From Oscillospiraceae bacterium (lineage in GTDB: Bacteria; Bacillota; Clostridia; Christensenellales; QALW01): a stretch of DNA of 64,000 nt. The DNA lies in contig CP091722.1 of NCBI GenBank assembly GCA_022009755.1, positions 1,992,001 to 2,056,000 of the forward strand, in the 5' to 3' direction. The position numbers and the translations under genes are program-made. Below are positions 38,562 through 47,412 of the stretch, one piece after another. Within the stretch, counting starts at the first letter, position 1. Every line of letters begins with the position of its first letter. Under the pieces are notes generated by a model. That model was not told the origin of the DNA and searched no databases. It saw only the letters and a program-made list of their open reading frames with translations.

Positions 38562-38913
38562 ATGAAAAACTATGCAAAAGTAAACGCAGGAAATGAAGGC
38601 AGAAATGAGCTTCATGAAAAGCTGGGGCTTACCGGAGCGGAGGTAAGCATAAACAGGCTGCCCGCCGGAGCGAGTGTTCCGTTTGTTCATTCCCATAAGG
38701 CAAATGAAGAAATATACGGCGTTATTTCCGGCAGCGGCAAAGCGGAAATAGACGGAGAGGAAACAGCGCTTGCGGCAGGAGATTGGCTGCGGGTAGCCCC
38801 CGCCGCAAAGCGGCGCATTTGCATCGGACAGCGAAGGCATAACCTTTATATGCATTCAGGTAAAGGAAAACTCACTGGACGGCTTTACAGCGGAGGATGC
38901 AGTGGTATACTGA
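38562..38913 (+). CDS. Small cupin-domain protein, frameshifted
   Basis: About 116 aa after removing one T near 38822 (ATTTGC for ATTGC). The cupin core is visible: PFVHSHKANEEIYGVISGSG (metal-binding His-x-His and Glu) and ALAAGDWLRVAPAAKR (second motif). Such proteins divergent from HxlR regulators are often involved in detoxification or quinone and flavonoid chemistry, but the substrate is unknown. AGGAGG lies 9 bp upstream of the ATG. It is followed by a clear terminator. Confidence 0.85.
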
Positions 38914-38930
38914 TTTGCGATGACGAAAAA

Positions 38931-38965
38931 AGCAAAAGCACGGCAAAACCGTGCTTTTGCTTTTT
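38931..38965 (+). terminator. Terminator after the cupin gene
   Basis: AGCAAAAGCACGG (38931-38943) and CCGTGCTTTTGCT (38949-38961) form a perfect 13-bp stem followed by T5. Confidence 0.92.
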
Positions 38966-39016
38966 AGGCTGCTTGCTTGCAGGAAAATGGGGTAAATTCC
39001 GAAAGGTCAGGCGCTT

Positions 39017-39820
39017 TTACGCCTTTTTTTCGACTTGCTTCTTTTTAAGCCGGCATTTTGACGGCAGCAGCAGGTATACCGCCAGAAACGGCAGGGTAGC
39101 CTGCCCGAGGCACATCACTATCGGAAAGAGAATTCCGGGGCAGGCGTTGTAGATAAGCTCTATGGGCGTGCCGGGAAAGTTGCGGCTTATAAACATCAGG
39201 TTGCTGCCGCAGGGAATGTTCACCGCAAACGCCGCGGCGCATACGGCAAGCACGATTATGCCGTAGGGAATTATATCGCAAAGACAAAGCCGCACGGAGC
39301 CTGTTATCAGCAGGGCAAGCCCCATGAACACCATGACGGTGTGCAGCAGTATGCTGTGAAAGGTAATAAAATGAATTGCCGGGTAATTGGGCAGAGAGGT
39401 AAGCGGCATCAAAAGAAAGCATACCCCGCCCACAATGGAGCCGGTGCAAAGGAAAACATCCCCTGCATGGCGTATGCGTCCGTGAAAAAAGCTGCTCATT
39501 ATTCCGGCATAAAGCACAAGGCTGCAATAGTAAAACGGCACATAGGTGTTGGGGTTATCGCCGTTGCCTATTGCGAGATTGAAGGCTATCCTGGCAATTT
39601 CCAGCACCCAAAGCAGCACGGTGAGCCATTTGTTAATTTTCCGAAGCAGCACGGAGGACTTTTTTACGCGCATGAGCAAAGCAAGGCTTACCGTAATTGC
39701 AAGCACGGAAAAGGCAAGAAATACAAAATGAGCCGGGGAATACATTCCGGCGGGGGGATACATTCCGGGCGGTGCGAAAAAAGCGCATCCGGCTGCGCTT
39801 GCCGGTTTGATAAACGACAA
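39017..39820 (-). CDS. YwaF/TIGR02206-type integral membrane protein
   Basis: About 267 aa with seven hydrophobic segments. The first is AHFVFLAFSVLAITVSLALL. LPFLAVYLLLPSK closes the protein before a basic tail. YVPFYYCSLVLYAGIM and HSILLHTVMVFMGLALL are typical of the YwaF (TIGR02206) family of unknown function. The start is uncertain: TTG 39820 has AAAGGA upstream, but the frame is open to 39922 and later Met codons also exist. Confidence 0.75.
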   Translation of the reverse strand: MSFIKPASAAGCAFFAPPGMYPPAGMYSPAHFVFLAFSVLAITVSLALLMRVKKSSVLLRKINKWLTVLLWVLEIARIAFNLAIGNGDNPNTYVPFYYCSLVLYAGIMSSFFHGRIRHAGDVFLCTGSIVGGVCFLLMPLTSLPNYPAIHFITFHSILLHTVMVFMGLALLITGSVRLCLCDIIPYGIIVLAVCAAAFAVNIPCGSNLMFISRNFPGTPIELIYNACPGILFPIVMCLGQATLPFLAVYLLLPSKCRLKKKQVEKKA

Positions 39821-40057
39821 AGGCGTTCCTTTCCGCGCCCGCATATTATGGGCGGCACTGAAATTCCCCGGCATCTGCCGGGCGGCATGCGGATAAATTC
39901 CGACTTCGCGAAAAAGGCGCATTGCGGCGGGAGATATTATAGAAGTACTGCTATTTTACACCAACGGAGGGCTAAAGTCAACGCCGGAAAAGCATAATGC
40001 CGCCATGCGGGCAAACACGGGCGGCTGCATTATACTTTTGCGTTATAAAATTTGGCA

Positions 40058-40087
40058 TTGAAAACACATTGCGCTTTATGATATAAT
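40058..40087 (+). promoter_or_regulatory. Promoter for the SHOCT membrane protein
   Basis: TTGAAA (40058-40063) and TATAAT (40082-40087) with an 18-bp spacer, about 65 bp before the start. The remainder of 39821-40151 shows nothing else. Confidence 0.6.
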
Positions 40088-40151
40088 ATGGAAAAAGGAG
40101 CGCGCGCACTTTTGAAAAAGCGCCCACAGGAAAAAAGAGGGGGGAACAAAA

Positions 40152-40827
40152 ATGAAAAAGAAAATATCACTTATAACGGCGGGCATTTTGCTTATAGCGG
40201 CTGTTGCTTTTTTTGCTTTTAATGAGATCGGTATGTATATTGCTGTTGGCGGTAAATATTTCCGCAGTTTTTTGTTGGAAACGGCGGTTTATTCGTTTCC
40301 GCCCTTTGTTATGGCCGTGTCGCTTTTTTGCCTTGCATTCAATGCAAAAAAGACGGGGAATGTGCTTTTCATTATCGGCTTGGCTTTTTTGGGCGGCGTT
40401 GACCGTAAAAATCGGTATTTCTTACCTTGATAATAGCTTTATTATCGGCATAATTGAAACGGCGGCGCTGCTTCTCTTATTGATATGCCTTGCTGTTATC
40501 AAAATAAAACCCGTCAAGGGTCTTGCTGTTGCGGGGGCGGTATTTCTGACGGTTTTTGCCGTAATGAGAGTTCTTCAGGAAGTAAGGAGCTATTCCTACG
40601 GCTATGTAACGGCGATGGACATTGCGCAGAGCATCGGAGATGTACTTCTGATATCCGCTTTCATTATTATATTGCTTAATTTCGGCAGAGCCTGCTTTGT
40701 AAAAAGCAAGCCGGTTGACGCAGGCCCGTCAAAAGAGATAGAAGCCCTTAAACAGCTTTACGAACAGGGTAAGATATCACAGCAGGAATATAAAGATAAA
40801 AGAACGGAATTGCTTAAAAGAATATAA
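40152..40827 (+). CDS. Membrane protein with C-terminal SHOCT domain, frameshifted
   Basis: About 224 aa after removing one T from a T6 run near 40386. Five to six hydrophobic segments (ISLITAGILLIAAVAFF, SFPPFVMAVSLFCLAF, IIGIIETAALLLLLICLAV and others) lead to a cytosolic tail. That tail ends in the short SHOCT motif EIEALKQLYEQGKISQQEY, a helical-pair oligomerisation domain. GGGGGGAAC precedes the ATG. Role unknown. It has its own promoter and terminator, so it is probably monocistronic. Confidence 0.8.
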
Positions 40828-40838
40828 AAGCGCAGCAA

Positions 40839-40876
40839 AAAGGCCGCCCAAGCTTGCTTACTTGGGCGGCCTTTGC
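40839..40876. terminator. Bidirectional terminator
   Basis: AAAGGCCGCCCAAG (40839-40852) and CTTGGGCGGCCTTT (40861-40874) form a perfect 14-bp stem between the SHOCT gene and the convergent spoIIE. Confidence 0.9.
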
Positions 40877-40968
40877 CGTACTGATAAGTTTACGCATATG
40901 TTTATATACCTTGCGAATTTATATATACTTGCGTACGCGGCTAATGCGGCTTGCCTGCGCCCTTTATG

Positions 40969-43302
40969 CTATGCGGCGGTTATGCGTATTGCAATGGCGG
41001 TCATATCGTCTCTTGCCGTGCCGTCGCTTTTGGCAAGGGCGCGGCGCACCAGCTCCCCGGCAATAAAGCTTACATCGCCCCTGCAAAGCTCGGGCAGCAT
41101 AAGGGCAATACCGTCCTGACAGGAATCGGTAAGGGCGTCGTATATGCCGTCGGAAAGCAGCACAAGCAGGTCGCCCTCCTTTATTACACGGTCGCTTATG
41201 CTGGGTTCGGGGTCGGACAGCACACCCAGGGGCAGCGCGCTTCCCGTAACGGTGGTAACGCGGCCCGAGCGCACGAGATATCCCGGTACGGCGCCTATTT
41301 TGCCCCAGGAGCATATACCCCGGGAAAGATCCAGTATACAGGCATCCATGGTGGAAAACACCTCGGCACTCTTTCGGCGCAGCTGAAGCAGCTCGTTTAC
41401 CGTATCATATGCCTGACGCACCTCCATGCGGCCAAGGCAAAGGGTTTCCAGCAAAGCCACGGCGTTTTCACTCTCGCAGGCAGCCTGACTGCCGCTGCCC
41501 ATGCCGTCGCTCAGGGCGGCAAGGTATTTTCCTCCGGGCAGGTGCATCAGGGAGAAGCTGTCGCCGCAGACATTCTGACCGTTTTTGATCTTGCAGGCGG
41601 CGTGGCACCGCGCGCTCAGGCGGGGAACGGGCGTAAACACGCAGCTGCACCCGCCGTTTTCAAGGGAGCAGTTTCTTTCGTCGCAGGCAAAGTCACAGTT
41701 AAAGGCGCGTTTCAAAAGCTCCGGCAGCAGGTTAAGGCAGGGCTTGTCCCCGCGGCAGGTCGGCAGGCTCAGGCTTACGCTTTCAAGGCCGCCTTTATTG
41801 CAGCGGCACACTATATCCTTTGCGCCTATGCCGTTTTCGCACAGCACGGCGCTTAAGCGCTCCTCTGCGTCAAAATCATACTGCACGGCATTGCGCTGAT
41901 TTACAAGGTCGGTCAGCAGGTCGGCTATACTGCGGCACTGGCGGGACATCATCATGTTTCCCTTTTGCTCGTGGGACTGCTCTCCGGGCAGGGCGTTCTG
42001 CGCGTTCATATCAAGCAGCACGCCTATCCAGTCCGCGCAGCGGGCCTTGAAGTCCTTGCTGACATCGTAGGGGGAAACGCTGCCCGCAGCGCATATCATG
42101 CCCGCCAGGGCCTTGAAATCGGAATAAGTATCGCAATAGCGCATCCTCCAACAGTAATCGTACTTGCTGCACTGGCTGCATACCCGGCTTGCGGCATGGG
42201 AGCACAGCTCCAACCGTTTTGAGCGCTTGTTTTCCTTTTCTTCGCAGAATATCTGGGAAAGACGGTTGAAAACCTCGGCGCAGCCCTTGATGCGGCGGTC
42301 GGCTTCAAAGGCGCTTCTTGCCGCCAGCTCCTTTTCCGACGAGGTGGGAATAAGCACGCTGCCTCCAAGCCCGCGAAGCAGCTCCAACCGGCGCTTGTTG
42401 AAAAACAGGGCGGGAAGGGCGGAAAGTATTGCGGTCTGTATCGGAATAAGGGGTACAAACGAGCCGGCAATAAGCAGCGAGGCAAAAAAATCGCCCGCTA
42501 TATAGCCAAGCAGCACTCCCACGCGGCTTATGCGGCGCAGGGCGTATGCCAATAGCGACATTATCACCATTGCAAGCCCGGCGGCGGGGGTCTGCCCCTT
42601 CAGCAGAAACAGCGCGGCGCATATGCCGCTAAAGGCCGCTCCGCCGGAGGGCAGCGAAAGGGAGCATACAGAAATGCAGAAAAGGGCGCAAAGCTGTGCG
42701 GGAGATATCCCCATAAAGCCCTCAAACGGCAGGGAAAGCAGCACGCCGCAGACGGGAACGGCAAGACAGGCAAGCTCGCCGCGGGTAAGCGCCGAATGCT
42801 TGCCCAAAGAGTCAAAGGCGCTAAGGGCGCCGCTCAGCAGGGGCAGCAGCGCGCACCCGCCTATGCAGGACAGCGCCGCCATTATTATATCGTACATCCG
42901 GGCCTCCGGGCTGCAGGCAAGGCCTATTCCGCTGCACAGAACCAGCGCTCCCATGCGCCAGGGCATGGCGGTGAGGCTTTTATGCTTCAGCAGCCGCACG
43001 CAGAAAAAATACAGCAGCACCGGTATGCACCAGGCGGTCAGGCTGTAAAGGGAGGGCTCCAGTACAACGGCAGCAGCGGCAGAGCCTACGGCGGCAAAAA
43101 GCGCAAGGGGGGAATCAATAAATATCCCGGGCAGACACACGGCGAAGGGGGCAAGCCCGGCTGCGGGACGGCAGGCGGCAAGCAGGGCGCAGGCCGCCGT
43201 ACATACAGCCGCCGGACCGAATTTTGCATACAGCGCCCGCAGCTTTCGCATCGTTTCGGGGCGGTAGGGTCGTCTGAGTGTAACGCGGTTTTCCTTCTGC
43301 AT
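40969..43302 (-). CDS. spoIIE: Stage II sporulation protein E (PP2C phosphatase)
   Basis: 777 aa, intact. The N-terminal third has about ten hydrophobic segments. A central regulatory region includes a cysteine cluster (HAASRVCSQCSKYDYCW). The C-terminal PP2C phosphatase domain has NVCGDSFSLMHLPGGKYLAALSDGMGSG and LLVLLSDGIYDALT (metal-binding Asp residues). SpoIIE dephosphorylates SpoIIAA to release sigma-F in the forespore and helps place the polar septum. GGAGGATAAAG precedes the start. This is the strongest evidence that the organism forms endospores. Confidence 0.96.
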   Translation of the reverse strand: MQKENRVTLRRPYRPETMRKLRALYAKFGPAAVCTAACALLAACRPAAGLAPFAVCLPGIFIDSPLALFAAVGSAAAAVVLEPSLYSLTAWCIPVLLYFFCVRLLKHKSLTAMPWRMGALVLCSGIGLACSPEARMYDIIMAALSCIGGCALLPLLSGALSAFDSLGKHSALTRGELACLAVPVCGVLLSLPFEGFMGISPAQLCALFCISVCSLSLPSGGAAFSGICAALFLLKGQTPAAGLAMVIMSLLAYALRRISRVGVLLGYIAGDFFASLLIAGSFVPLIPIQTAILSALPALFFNKRRLELLRGLGGSVLIPTSSEKELAARSAFEADRRIKGCAEVFNRLSQIFCEEKENKRSKRLELCSHAASRVCSQCSKYDYCWRMRYCDTYSDFKALAGMICAAGSVSPYDVSKDFKARCADWIGVLLDMNAQNALPGEQSHEQKGNMMMSRQCRSIADLLTDLVNQRNAVQYDFDAEERLSAVLCENGIGAKDIVCRCNKGGLESVSLSLPTCRGDKPCLNLLPELLKRAFNCDFACDERNCSLENGGCSCVFTPVPRLSARCHAACKIKNGQNVCGDSFSLMHLPGGKYLAALSDGMGSGSQAACESENAVALLETLCLGRMEVRQAYDTVNELLQLRRKSAEVFSTMDACILDLSRGICSWGKIGAVPGYLVRSGRVTTVTGSALPLGVLSDPEPSISDRVIKEGDLLVLLSDGIYDALTDSCQDGIALMLPELCRGDVSFIAGELVRRALAKSDGTARDDMTAIAIRITAA

Positions 43303-43902
43303 GGCTTTATCCTCCGTTTTGTGTTGAATTTTTCATGCGCGAAAGTTTTTTGCCGGTGCGCCGGCTTGCTTATCGGCAGGGAATAATATCTTCAAAGGCA
43401 GGCGCATAAGCTTTATTGCAAAGGCGATGCCTGCGCTTTTGCATCAGTATACATATATTAACACGCGAAAAAAGTTGAAGCCGTCGGGCTTTCGTGCGCG
43501 GTCTTATTGCTTTTTGGGGCAAAAAAGCACAAAATAATGCATTTTTCCGCGTGCTTTCGGGTTCTTTTCAATTAAAAATGACGATATTTGCCGCAAATTG
43601 CGTCCGAAAAATATGCATGCCGGCATAAAAAACGGGAACGCGCATACAAAGAGCGCAATAGAATAAAGAGAAGCGGGGAAAATGTTTTTGTGCAAAAGCC
43701 GTCGGAAGGGCGGATAATACGCAAAAAAGGAGGCGAAAAAGCTGTCCGGCGATGATTTTCATCTGATTTTCAGCAGCGAAGCAAAACTAAAACGCGCGCA
43801 GCGGTGCAAAAAACGGCAAAAGCCGTGCAAAGGGGGCGGATTCGGCGATTTTTCAGGCTGAATATACACAGCGGAGGTTGCAAAATATGTGCGTTTTTTT
43901 AA

Positions 43903-43952
43903 CACAATCTTAATATTGTGCAATAAAATTGTGCGAATTGTATATTCACAAT
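43903..43952 (+). promoter_or_regulatory. Cluster of CACAAT/ATTGTG half-sites upstream of the surface protein
   Basis: CACAAT at 43903-43908 and 43947-43952, and ATTGTG at 43915-43920 and 43928-43933, form two inverted pairs within 50 bp. A TTGTGC-N17-TGTATA promoter candidate overlaps them. The rest of 43303-43999 is non-coding, with no other signal I can support. Confidence 0.45.
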
Positions 43953-43999
43953 GTAAAATGAGTATGTTAAAATATAAAAAAACTTTGGAGGAGATTATA

Positions 44000-44967
44000 A
44001 TGAAGAAAAAGCTTTTGGTGTTCGTCATTATCGCGGCTTTTGTCTGCGCTATGATGGGAATCACCGCATCTGCAGCTCCTGCTTTTGATAAGAGTGTGCT
44101 GCGTACATTTACCGAAGGCTTCAGCGTTAAGGAAGTTATGAACATAAGCGGCGAAGGCGATTTTGAGCAGACCGAGAACAAAACCTTCCTGATCGATGTT
44201 GTGGAAGGCACTGCCGCCAGCGTTTCCTATGCCTGCACGGGCGATCGTGCCGACGGTCTTGGCCCGGGCCAGTGGTGGGAGTCTTACCTCGGCCATGAAA
44301 ACGATATGTACGATCTTAAGTACATGGTTCTTCAGGTAAAGAACGGCAGCGAAGAGGTTGGCATCCGTCCCTCTCATGTTGCGTTTGATTCCACCGGCTC
44401 TACCACCGGCATAAGCATCAACGGCAGCAACGAGTTCCCCGTTGTTCTGGCTAACGAGTCCGACGGCGCATACAGCCGCGCTACCGTTGAGTACAGCGTT
44501 GACGGCTGGTATATAACCATTCCCGCTAACTTTGAAGGCTATGCAATCATTCCGGTTGAGCGTCTTACCAGCATGCCCGACGATGAGGAAGCCACCAGCG
44601 GCGCCGGAGATTTCATTTCCTTCCATGAGAATGACGGCTACCGTTACTTCTGGGGCATCGGTATGGGCGTTGAAAACCACAGCAACACCAACCATGCAAC
44701 CATCGAGTGGATAAACATGTTCACCATCGCCGATACCCTTGATACCGGTATCACCGGCGAGGTTGACGAGCCCACCGCCGCTCCCGACAACACCGTTGCT
44801 CCTACCGAGGAGCCCGCAAATGAGACCACCGCTCCGGCTGCGTCCTCTACCGTTGCTCCTTCCGCCGGCAATTCCTTCCCCACTGGGCTTGGATCGTTAT
44901 CGGTGTAGCCGTTGTTGCTATCATTGTTGTGGTTGTGGTTGTTGCCACCAAAAAGAAGAAGGACTGA
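44000..44967 (+). CDS. Surface protein with single C-terminal membrane anchor, frameshifted
   Basis: About 322 aa after restoring one T near 44885. Signal peptide (residues 1-25, cleaved near ASA). A beta-rich ectodomain follows (QWWESYLGHENDMYDLKYMV, VEYSVDGWYITIPANFEGYA, FFWGIGMGVEN-like end), with a CBM9/DOMON-like feel. A Thr/Pro/Ala-rich stalk spans about 245-285. The restored frame ends in a membrane helix (WIVIGVVAVAIIVVVVVV) and a KKKKD tail. The stalk and anchor mean it is displayed on the cell surface. Carbohydrate binding is a guess. GGAGGAG precedes the ATG. Codon use is notably less GC-biased than in neighbours. Confidence 0.75.
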
Positions 44968-45000
44968 TTAAAAAGCAAAGCTCTTGAATAGGCCTTCTAA

Positions 45001-45026
45001 GGGCGCCGCGCAGCGGCGCCCTTTTT
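45001..45026 (+). terminator. Terminator after the surface-protein gene
   Basis: GGGCGCCGC-GCA-GCGGCGCCC followed by T5, a very stable stem. Confidence 0.92.
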
Positions 45027-45181
45027 ATGTTTGTGCGTCTGTCTGTCAGCAGCAGTGCCCTTTTTCCGTTCGTGTGCCTGTGTCTGTCCGTACCGACGGC
45101 GCTTTTTTCGGTTTTATTTCTGCCGCGCATAAAGCGGGCCTGCGGGAAAGCTTTGAAGCAACGGACTTTATAAAACGGCTG

Positions 45182-45215
45182 ATATACCCGCACGGAATAA
45201 TCCTCACGGGTATAT
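45182..45215. repeat. Perfect 9-bp inverted repeat
   Basis: ATATACCCG (45182-45190) and CGGGTATAT (45207-45215) with a 16-bp spacer in the non-coding gap 45027-45233. No gene is convincing here. Confidence 0.5.
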
Positions 45216-45233
45216 ACGGAATACAGGTAAAAT

Positions 45234-45265
45234 AAAAGCCGTGCGGCAGTGGCCGCGCGGCTTTT
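45234..45265. terminator. Bidirectional terminator before hsp20
   Basis: AAAAGCCGTGCGGC (45234-45247) and GCCGCGCGGCTTTT (45252-45265) pair over 14 bp with one G-U pair and loop AGTG. It lies just past the hsp20 stop on the minus strand. Confidence 0.88.
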
Positions 45266-45285
45266 GTCAAAGCTGATTTATAAAA

Positions 45286-45720
45286 TTATTTAATTTCCAA
45301 CCTTCTGGAGGAGGGCTTTTCCGCTTCGCGCTTGGGCAGATTCAGCTTAAGCACGCCGTCGGTGTATTCCACGGAGATATCCTCCGTTTTAATGCCGGAA
45401 ACATCGAAGCTTCTTGCAAAGGAGCCGTAGCTGCGCTCCCTGCGGACATAGTTGTTTTTCTCGTCCTTTTCCTCTTTGTTACAGTTGCGGCTGGCGGTAA
45501 TGGTAAGATAATCGCCCTCCACATCCACATGAATATCTTCCTTCTTGAAGCCCGGAAGGTCAGCCTCCAGCTCGTAAGCGCTGCCTACATCTTTGATATC
45601 GGTCTTGAATTCGGCAAGCTCATTCTTTCCGAAGAAGGCTTTTTCCCATTCGTCCATCTCACGGAAGGGATTAAATACAGCTCTGCGTTTATTACTTTCA
45701 AAAGGCATAATTTCAAACAT
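45286..45720 (-). CDS. Hsp20/alpha-crystallin small heat-shock protein
   Basis: A 144-aa ATP-independent holdase chaperone. The alpha-crystallin domain has the core YELEADLPGFKKEDIHVDVE, RSYGSFARSFDVSG and the GVLKLNLPK signature (GVLxxxxPK). N-terminal MPFESNKRRAVFNPFREMDEWEKAFFG is the clostridial Hsp18-like arm. The start at 45720 has AAGGAG 8 bp upstream. A perfect CIRCE element lies about 170 bp upstream, so HrcA control of this gene is likely. Confidence 0.95.
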   Translation of the reverse strand: MFEIMPFESNKRRAVFNPFREMDEWEKAFFGKNELAEFKTDIKDVGSAYELEADLPGFKKEDIHVDVEGDYLTITASRNCNKEEKDEKNNYVRRERSYGSFARSFDVSGIKTEDISVEYTDGVLKLNLPKREAEKPSSRRLEIK

Positions 45721-45889
45721 AAAACTCACTCCTTATAACTTGCATGTTCAGTGTGTCGCAAGGGATGCCGGATGCCTTGCGGCATCTGCCCGGGCCCTTT
45801 CTCATGCCCTTAGCTTTCCCTTTCAACGCGTATATAATAACACCTCTTTATTACAATTTATACCTGATTTTGTTATCATTTTGTGAACT

Positions 45890-45916
45890 TTAGCACTCGG
45901 CAATTGAGAGTGCTAA
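45890..45916. promoter_or_regulatory. CIRCE element (HrcA operator)
   Basis: TTAGCACTC-N9-GAGTGCTAA matches the CIRCE consensus at every arm position. It sits in the divergent 325-bp region between hsp20 and the Ppx/GppA gene, so it could control one or both. The rest of 45721-46045 shows no gene. Confidence 0.95.
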
Positions 45917-46045
45917 AACGCCGGCGATAAAATCAATTGACCGCCGGGGAGAAGTGTTATAAAATCTATCCGTAAGGCTTGTATCCGCCGCCGTAAAAAT
46001 GCAAAGGATATTTCCGGGGCGGATCATACGGAGAGAAGGAATTTT

Positions 46046-46954
46046 ATGCTTAAAGGCGTTATAGACATCGGTACAAACAGCGTGCGTCTGGGAATACAAA
46101 GCGGCAAGACCATGCAGAAATATGTTATAACCACGCGTTTGGGGCAGGGCAGCGCGAAGGGGCAGCTTCAGCCGGAGCCCATGCGGCGCACGGCGGAGGC
46201 GGTGTGCTCCCTTTTGCAAAAGGCGGCGCAGCAGGGCGTAGGGGAGGCATATGTATATGCAACCGCAGCGGTAAGGGAGGCGGAAAACAGTGCGGAGTTT
46301 GAGCGTATGCTTGCCGATTGCGGCGTTTTGCTTCAAATACTTCCCGGCACCAAGGAAGCGCTGATTGCTTTTGCCGGGGCGGCAAGCGGCGAGGGCGATG
46401 CGGTGATAGATATCGGCGGGGGCAGCACCGAGGTTATGGTAAAGCATATGCAGGTGCGTGCACTCAGCCGCCGTTTGGGAGCCGTGCGGCTTCAGGAACG
46501 CTTTGACGGCCGCATGGGGATAGACGAAAGCATAAAGCGGCAAACGGAGGCGCTTATTGCGCCCGTAATAGAGGAATACGCTCCGCTGCACCCCGAACAG
46601 GCGCAAAGGCTTATAGGCGTATCGGGCACGCCCACCACGCTGGCTTCCATGAAGCTGGGGCTTGAGCGGTACAGCACCGCCGTGCAGGACACCGTGCTTG
46701 AGCTTGACGAAATAAGAAGCATGGAAACGCAGCTGTTTGCACCCCTTGAGCAAAGGCTGTGCATTAAAGGCATACAAACCGACAGGGCGGATATTCTTCC
46801 CTTCGGGGTTATTATACTGGAGCGCTTTATGACGCGCTTCGGCTTTGAGAGCATAACCGTTTCCGACAGGGATTCGCTGGAGGGCTTCCTTACGCAATGC
46901 GATGCGCCGGATTTCGGGGCAAAGCCGTTTGACCCGCACAGCATAAAGGCATAG
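46046..46954 (+). CDS. Exopolyphosphatase / guanosine pentaphosphatase (Ppx/GppA)
   Basis: A 302-aa enzyme of the ASKHA fold. N-terminal GVIDIGTNSVRLGI, DIGGGSTEVMV (phosphate-binding), and IGVSGTPTTLASM mark the short Ppx/GppA form, which degrades polyphosphate or pppGpp. The start at 46046 has GGAGAGAAGG upstream. It is divergent from hsp20 across the CIRCE element, an arrangement that suggests stress control. The gene is intact. Confidence 0.93.
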   Translation: MLKGVIDIGTNSVRLGIQSGKTMQKYVITTRLGQGSAKGQLQPEPMRRTAEAVCSLLQKAAQQGVGEAYVYATAAVREAENSAEFERMLADCGVLLQILPGTKEALIAFAGAASGEGDAVIDIGGGSTEVMVKHMQVRALSRRLGAVRLQERFDGRMGIDESIKRQTEALIAPVIEEYAPLHPEQAQRLIGVSGTPTTLASMKLGLERYSTAVQDTVLELDEIRSMETQLFAPLEQRLCIKGIQTDRADILPFGVIILERFMTRFGFESITVSDRDSLEGFLTQCDAPDFGAKPFDPHSIKA

Positions 46955-47019
46955 CGGCATAAAATCGCAGCGGTGCGGCTGTTTGGCTGCACTTGGCAGA
47001 TATCCGCAGAAATTTCGGG

Positions 47020-47048
47020 TTGACAGCAGCCAAACGGGGCATTATAAT
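47020..47048 (+). promoter_or_regulatory. Perfect consensus promoter of the metG T-box leader
   Basis: TTGACA (47020-47025) and TATAAT (47043-47048), 17 bp apart. A perfect 10-bp inverted repeat has arms GTTTGGCTGC (46981-46990) and GCAGCCAAAC (47026-47035); its second arm lies in the spacer. Confidence 0.9.
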
Positions 47049-47054
47049 TATATA

Positions 47055-47325
47055 TACAAAAATAATATCGGCAGTGAAACAATGAGTACGCGGTGCATAC
47101 TACCCTATAAGAGAGCCGGAGAAGGTGAAAGCCGGCGGGCAGGGGCGGCGGAATATGGTTGCGGAGCCTGCACGGGCCAACAGTCCGTGCCGCAAGCCCT
47201 GCGTTACGGGGGCGCATGAGTCCGTTCGGTTTTTTATATTCAGGCGGAGAATCAGGGTGGTACAGCGGTTTTGTCGCCCCTGGGCGGCAGGGCTGCTTTT
47301 GTTTTTCCCTGCTGCGCCTGCCCAT
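47055..47325 (+). ncRNA. T-box leader (Met-specific) controlling metG
   Basis: T-box landmarks in order: AATGAGTA near 47082 and AGAGAG near 47108. The stem I apical part is GGTGAAAGCCGGC (near 47124), and the specifier-loop region GGAATATGGTTG (near 47149) carries ATG. The conserved T-box sequence AGGGTGGTACAGCGG lies at 47256-47270, where TGGT can pair with the ACCA end of tRNA-Met. A GC-rich terminator with a T-rich tail follows (about 47274-47318). The element raises metG expression when uncharged tRNA-Met accumulates. Its single departure from the consensus GGNACCGCGG is an A in place of the second C. Confidence 0.9.
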
Positions 47326-47412
47326 GCATTATGGACGCCGTATTGCTTCACGAATTTTACGCTGCCTAAAACTTTCAGGAAAGGGAAGCCCGCAGTGCGG
47401 GCGGAAAGAAAA

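Noticed and set aside
43903..43952. Rex redox-repressor operator
   Set aside because: The half-sites resemble Rex arms, but the spacings (6 and 13 bp between hexamers) do not give the 18-bp Rex dyad.
44984..45235. Small plus-strand open frame between two terminators
   Set aside because: It starts inside the surface-protein terminator region, has no RBS and no recognisable composition, and ends just before the bidirectional terminator.
47125..47412. N-terminal extension of MetG in the same open frame
   Set aside because: The extension coincides with the T-box leader and its terminator; the normal MetG N-terminus begins at 47413.
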